A stretch of 5,689 bases of DNA from DATMBL01 sp050735975 (lineage in GTDB: Bacteria > Desulfobacterota > Binatia > UBA9968). The stretch is taken from assembly GCA_050735975.1 (NCBI GenBank), contig JBOHVS010000312.1, forward strand, positions 1-5,689, written 5' to 3'. Shown one piece after another: positions 3,837 to 5,689 of this stretch (positions are counted from its first letter, which is position 1; each line of letters begins with the position of its first letter). The notes under the pieces were generated by a model. It was not told where the DNA came from and did not search any database. It saw only the letters and a program-made list of their open reading frames with translations. The position numbers and the translations under genes are program-made.

Positions 3837-5689
3837 ATGTCGATATACTTAGATTCTCTCAAACTTGTTCTCCGGTTTCGCCGATTCTTTGTCGTTGCAA
3901 TCCATATGATCTTGATCGTAGCCGCCAACTTTTTCGCCTTCTGGCTAAGGTTCGACGGCGTGATTCCCCCTGACGTATTTCGTCTTTTCCTGGATATGGC
4001 GCCGTGGCTCATATTGATTCGCGGCCTCACGTTTATCCCGTTCCGGCTATACGAGGGCCTGTGGCGCTATACGGGCATCTGGGACCTGCGCAATATCATT
4101 GCCGGGGTCCTGATCAGCAGCGTGCTGTTTTACGCGATCGTCCACTGGAGTTTTGGCGTAATCGAATATCCAAGATCGATTTTTATTCTCGACTCGATTC
4201 TACTGATTGTCTTGATGGGTGGAGTTCGTTTGGCTCGCAGGCTCTTTCAGGGGATGATCCTAAGGACGCCGGGCAAAAGGCTTTTGATCTACGGCGCGGG
4301 GGATGCGGGTGAATTAATCGCCCGAGATATCAGCAACAACACGGATAAATATGATTGCCGATTGGTCGGATTCATCGACGACGACGAAAACAAGATCGGC
4401 CAGCGCATCCACGGGGTCAAGGTCATGGGAGCGCGCAAGGATATCGCCAAGATCGTACGGGCAGCGAAGCCCGACGAAGTCTTGATCACCGTTAGCGGAT
4501 CGGGAGGAGCGGTTTTGCGCGACCTGGTGAGGGCGCTCGAGTCTTTCAAGATTCCCATCAAGACGATCCCTGACCTGAACGGGCATAAAAACGGCGCCTT
4601 GACTTTGAGCCAGATGCGCGATGTTTCTTTCGAAGATCTTCTCGATCGCGCCTCCGCCGGGCTGGAGTTGGAACTGGTTCGCCAGTGGGTTTCCGGCAAG
4701 CGGGTCTTGATTACCGGCGCCGGTGGATCCATTGGCTCCGAGCTATGCCGGCAACTCAGCAAGTACGGGCCCGAGATGCTGGTGATGCTGGACAAGAGCG
4801 AGAACTCCCTTTATGCCATCGATATGGAGCTCAGCCGGAAGTTCCCAGCCCTGACGAGAATGCCGGTTTTGGGCGATATCAAACATCTTTCGACCCTCCA
4901 GGATCTTTTTTCCCGCTTCCGTCCCCAGATCGTATTCCATGCCGCCGCGTACAAGCACGTTCCCATGATGGAACACTATCCGAAGGAAGCGGTTCTGAAC
5001 AATATAACCGGCACCTATCGCTTGAGCCAGGCCGCGCTGGAGTACAGAGTCGAAAGATTTATCCTCATCTCGACAGATAAGGCGGTTAATCCGACGAACG
5101 TGATGGGCGCCACCAAGCGCGTTATAGAAATGTACGTTCAAGCTCTGGCTCGCGAGGGTGTTCACGGCGATACGGTATTTTCCGCGGTTCGGTTTGGAAA
5201 TGTATTGGGGAGCAATGGGAGCGTCGTTCCCCTTTTCCTACAGCAGATCGAACAAGGAGGTCCGGTTACGGTCACGCATCCCGAGGTGACACGCTACTTC
5301 ATGACTATCCCGGAAGCGGTGCAGCTCGTTTTGCGCGCGGCCACCCTTGCGTCAGGCGGCGACATCTTCGTTCTGGAGATGGGAGAACAGATCAAAGTGG
5401 TCAATATGGCGCGACAGCTGATACGAATTTGTGGTTATGTTCCCGAGAAGGATATTCCGATTAGCTTCATTGGTCTTCGTCCCGGAGAAAAGCTGCGCGA
5501 GGATCTCGTAGGTCCGGATGAAACGAAAGAGCCGTCTTCGGCAGACAAGATTTTCGTCGTCCGCCCGGGTTGTATTCCCTCGCTCGATTCCATCACTGAA
5601 AAGATGCTCAAGCTGGAACGCGCAGCGATAGAGGATAAGCTCGAACGCGTGCTTCAGCTTCTCGGAGAGCTCGTGCCCACGTTTCGGCC
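3837..5689 (+). CDS. capD: WbpM/CapD/PglF-family membrane-anchored nucleotide-sugar 4,6-dehydratase, 3'-truncated by window edge
   Basis: The frame is open for 617 codons from ATG 3837 to the window end with no stop. Family proteins are about 590-665 residues, so only a short C-terminal tail is likely missing. The enzyme converts UDP-GlcNAc to a UDP-4-keto-6-deoxy-HexNAc, the first step towards QuiNAc, FucNAc or bacillosamine-type sugars. Four hydrophobic segments (about residues 17-37, 50-70, 86-106, 114-133) anchor it in the inner membrane. A first Rossmann-like domain follows, with YGAGDAGE from 152. The catalytic short-chain dehydrogenase domain has TGAGGSIGSE from 293, HAAAYKHVPMME, and STDKAVNPTNVMGATK from Ser412. 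Thr413, Asp414, Met423 and Lys427 match the Met-type active site of WbpM/PglF, which has Met where FlaA1-like enzymes have Tyr. RFGNVLGSNGSVVPLF, TRYFMTIPEA and LRPGEKLREDL follow. The gap of 425 bp before it suggests separate transcription. The exact product sugar cannot be deduced. Confidence 0.95.
   Translation, partial: MSIYLDSLKLVLRFRRFFVVAIHMILIVAANFFAFWLRFDGVIPPDVFRLFLDMAPWLILIRGLTFIPFRLYEGLWRYTGIWDLRNIIAGVLISSVLFYAIVHWSFGVIEYPRSIFILDSILLIVLMGGVRLARRLFQGMILRTPGKRLLIYGAGDAGELIARDISNNTDKYDCRLVGFIDDDENKIGQRIHGVKVMGARKDIAKIVRAAKPDEVLITVSGSGGAVLRDLVRALESFKIPIKTIPDLNGHKNGALTLSQMRDVSFEDLLDRASAGLELELVRQWVSGKRVLITGAGGSIGSELCRQLSKYGPEMLVMLDKSENSLYAIDMELSRKFPALTRMPVLGDIKHLSTLQDLFSRFRPQIVFHAAAYKHVPMMEHYPKEAVLNNITGTYRLSQAALEYRVERFILISTDKAVNPTNVMGATKRVIEMYVQALAREGVHGDTVFSAVRFGNVLGSNGSVVPLFLQQIEQGGPVTVTHPEVTRYFMTIPEAVQLVLRAATLASGGDIFVLEMGEQIKVVNMARQLIRICGYVPEKDIPISFIGLRPGEKLREDLVGPDETKEPSSADKIFVVRPGCIPSLDSITEKMLKLERAAIEDKLERVLQLLGELVPTFR

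Noticed and set aside
4289..5165. Minus-strand open frames of 168, 140 and 90 aa, and a + strand frame of 131 aa at 4685-5080
   Set aside because: All overlap the strongly supported 4,6-dehydratase frame and show no family motifs of their own.

Overview
The window is a piece of a bacterial surface-polysaccharide (O-antigen, capsule or exopolysaccharide) locus. All genes are on the + strand. The order is a 5'-truncated UDP-glucose 6-dehydrogenase (1-1239), an RmlC/RfbC-type NDP-sugar 3,5-epimerase (1429-1968), a COG4091-type 'homoserine dehydrogenase-like' oxidoreductase with a C-terminal SAF domain (2119-3411), and a large membrane-anchored WbpM/CapD/PglF-type nucleotide-sugar 4,6-dehydratase (3837 to the window end, missing only its extreme C-terminus). 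The content suggests a Gram-negative-type environmental bacterium of moderately high GC. No feature allows a confident phylum call.

Together the enzymes make activated sugars. The dehydrogenase supplies UDP-glucuronate. The dehydratase makes a UDP-4-keto-6-deoxy-HexNAc, the entry to QuiNAc, FucNAc or bacillosamine-like sugars. The epimerase and SAF oxidoreductase probably modify a further 4-keto-deoxy sugar whose identity the window does not reveal. No rmlA, rmlB or rmlD homologue is present here, so dTDP-rhamnose should not be assumed.

The notable feature is between the genes. Each of the three complete gaps (1240-1428, 1969-2118, 3412-3836) holds a long imperfect hairpin whose arms are three 7-bp units (CACGAAG / CTTCGTG) phased every 9 bp. 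Copies A (1277-1357) and C (3451-3531) are both 81 bp, match at 78 of 81 positions including the loop, and lie in opposite orientations on either side of the epimerase-SAF gene pair. Copy B (1981-2072) has the same arm design but an unrelated loop. A fourth, degenerate hairpin, D (3634-3718), uses different arm units (CTCTGCG-like / CGCxGAx) with similar spacing and the same 28-bp arm length, but with its GGTGA/TCACC ends facing inwards. The repeats look like non-coding, dispersed, REP/MITE-like elements. Similar 'CACGAAG' repeats are familiar from intergenic regions of many environmental genomes, where they are often mis-called as small proteins.

There are no tRNA or rRNA genes, no CRISPR array and no transposase in the window. 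No convincing intrinsic terminator or sigma-70 promoter was found.
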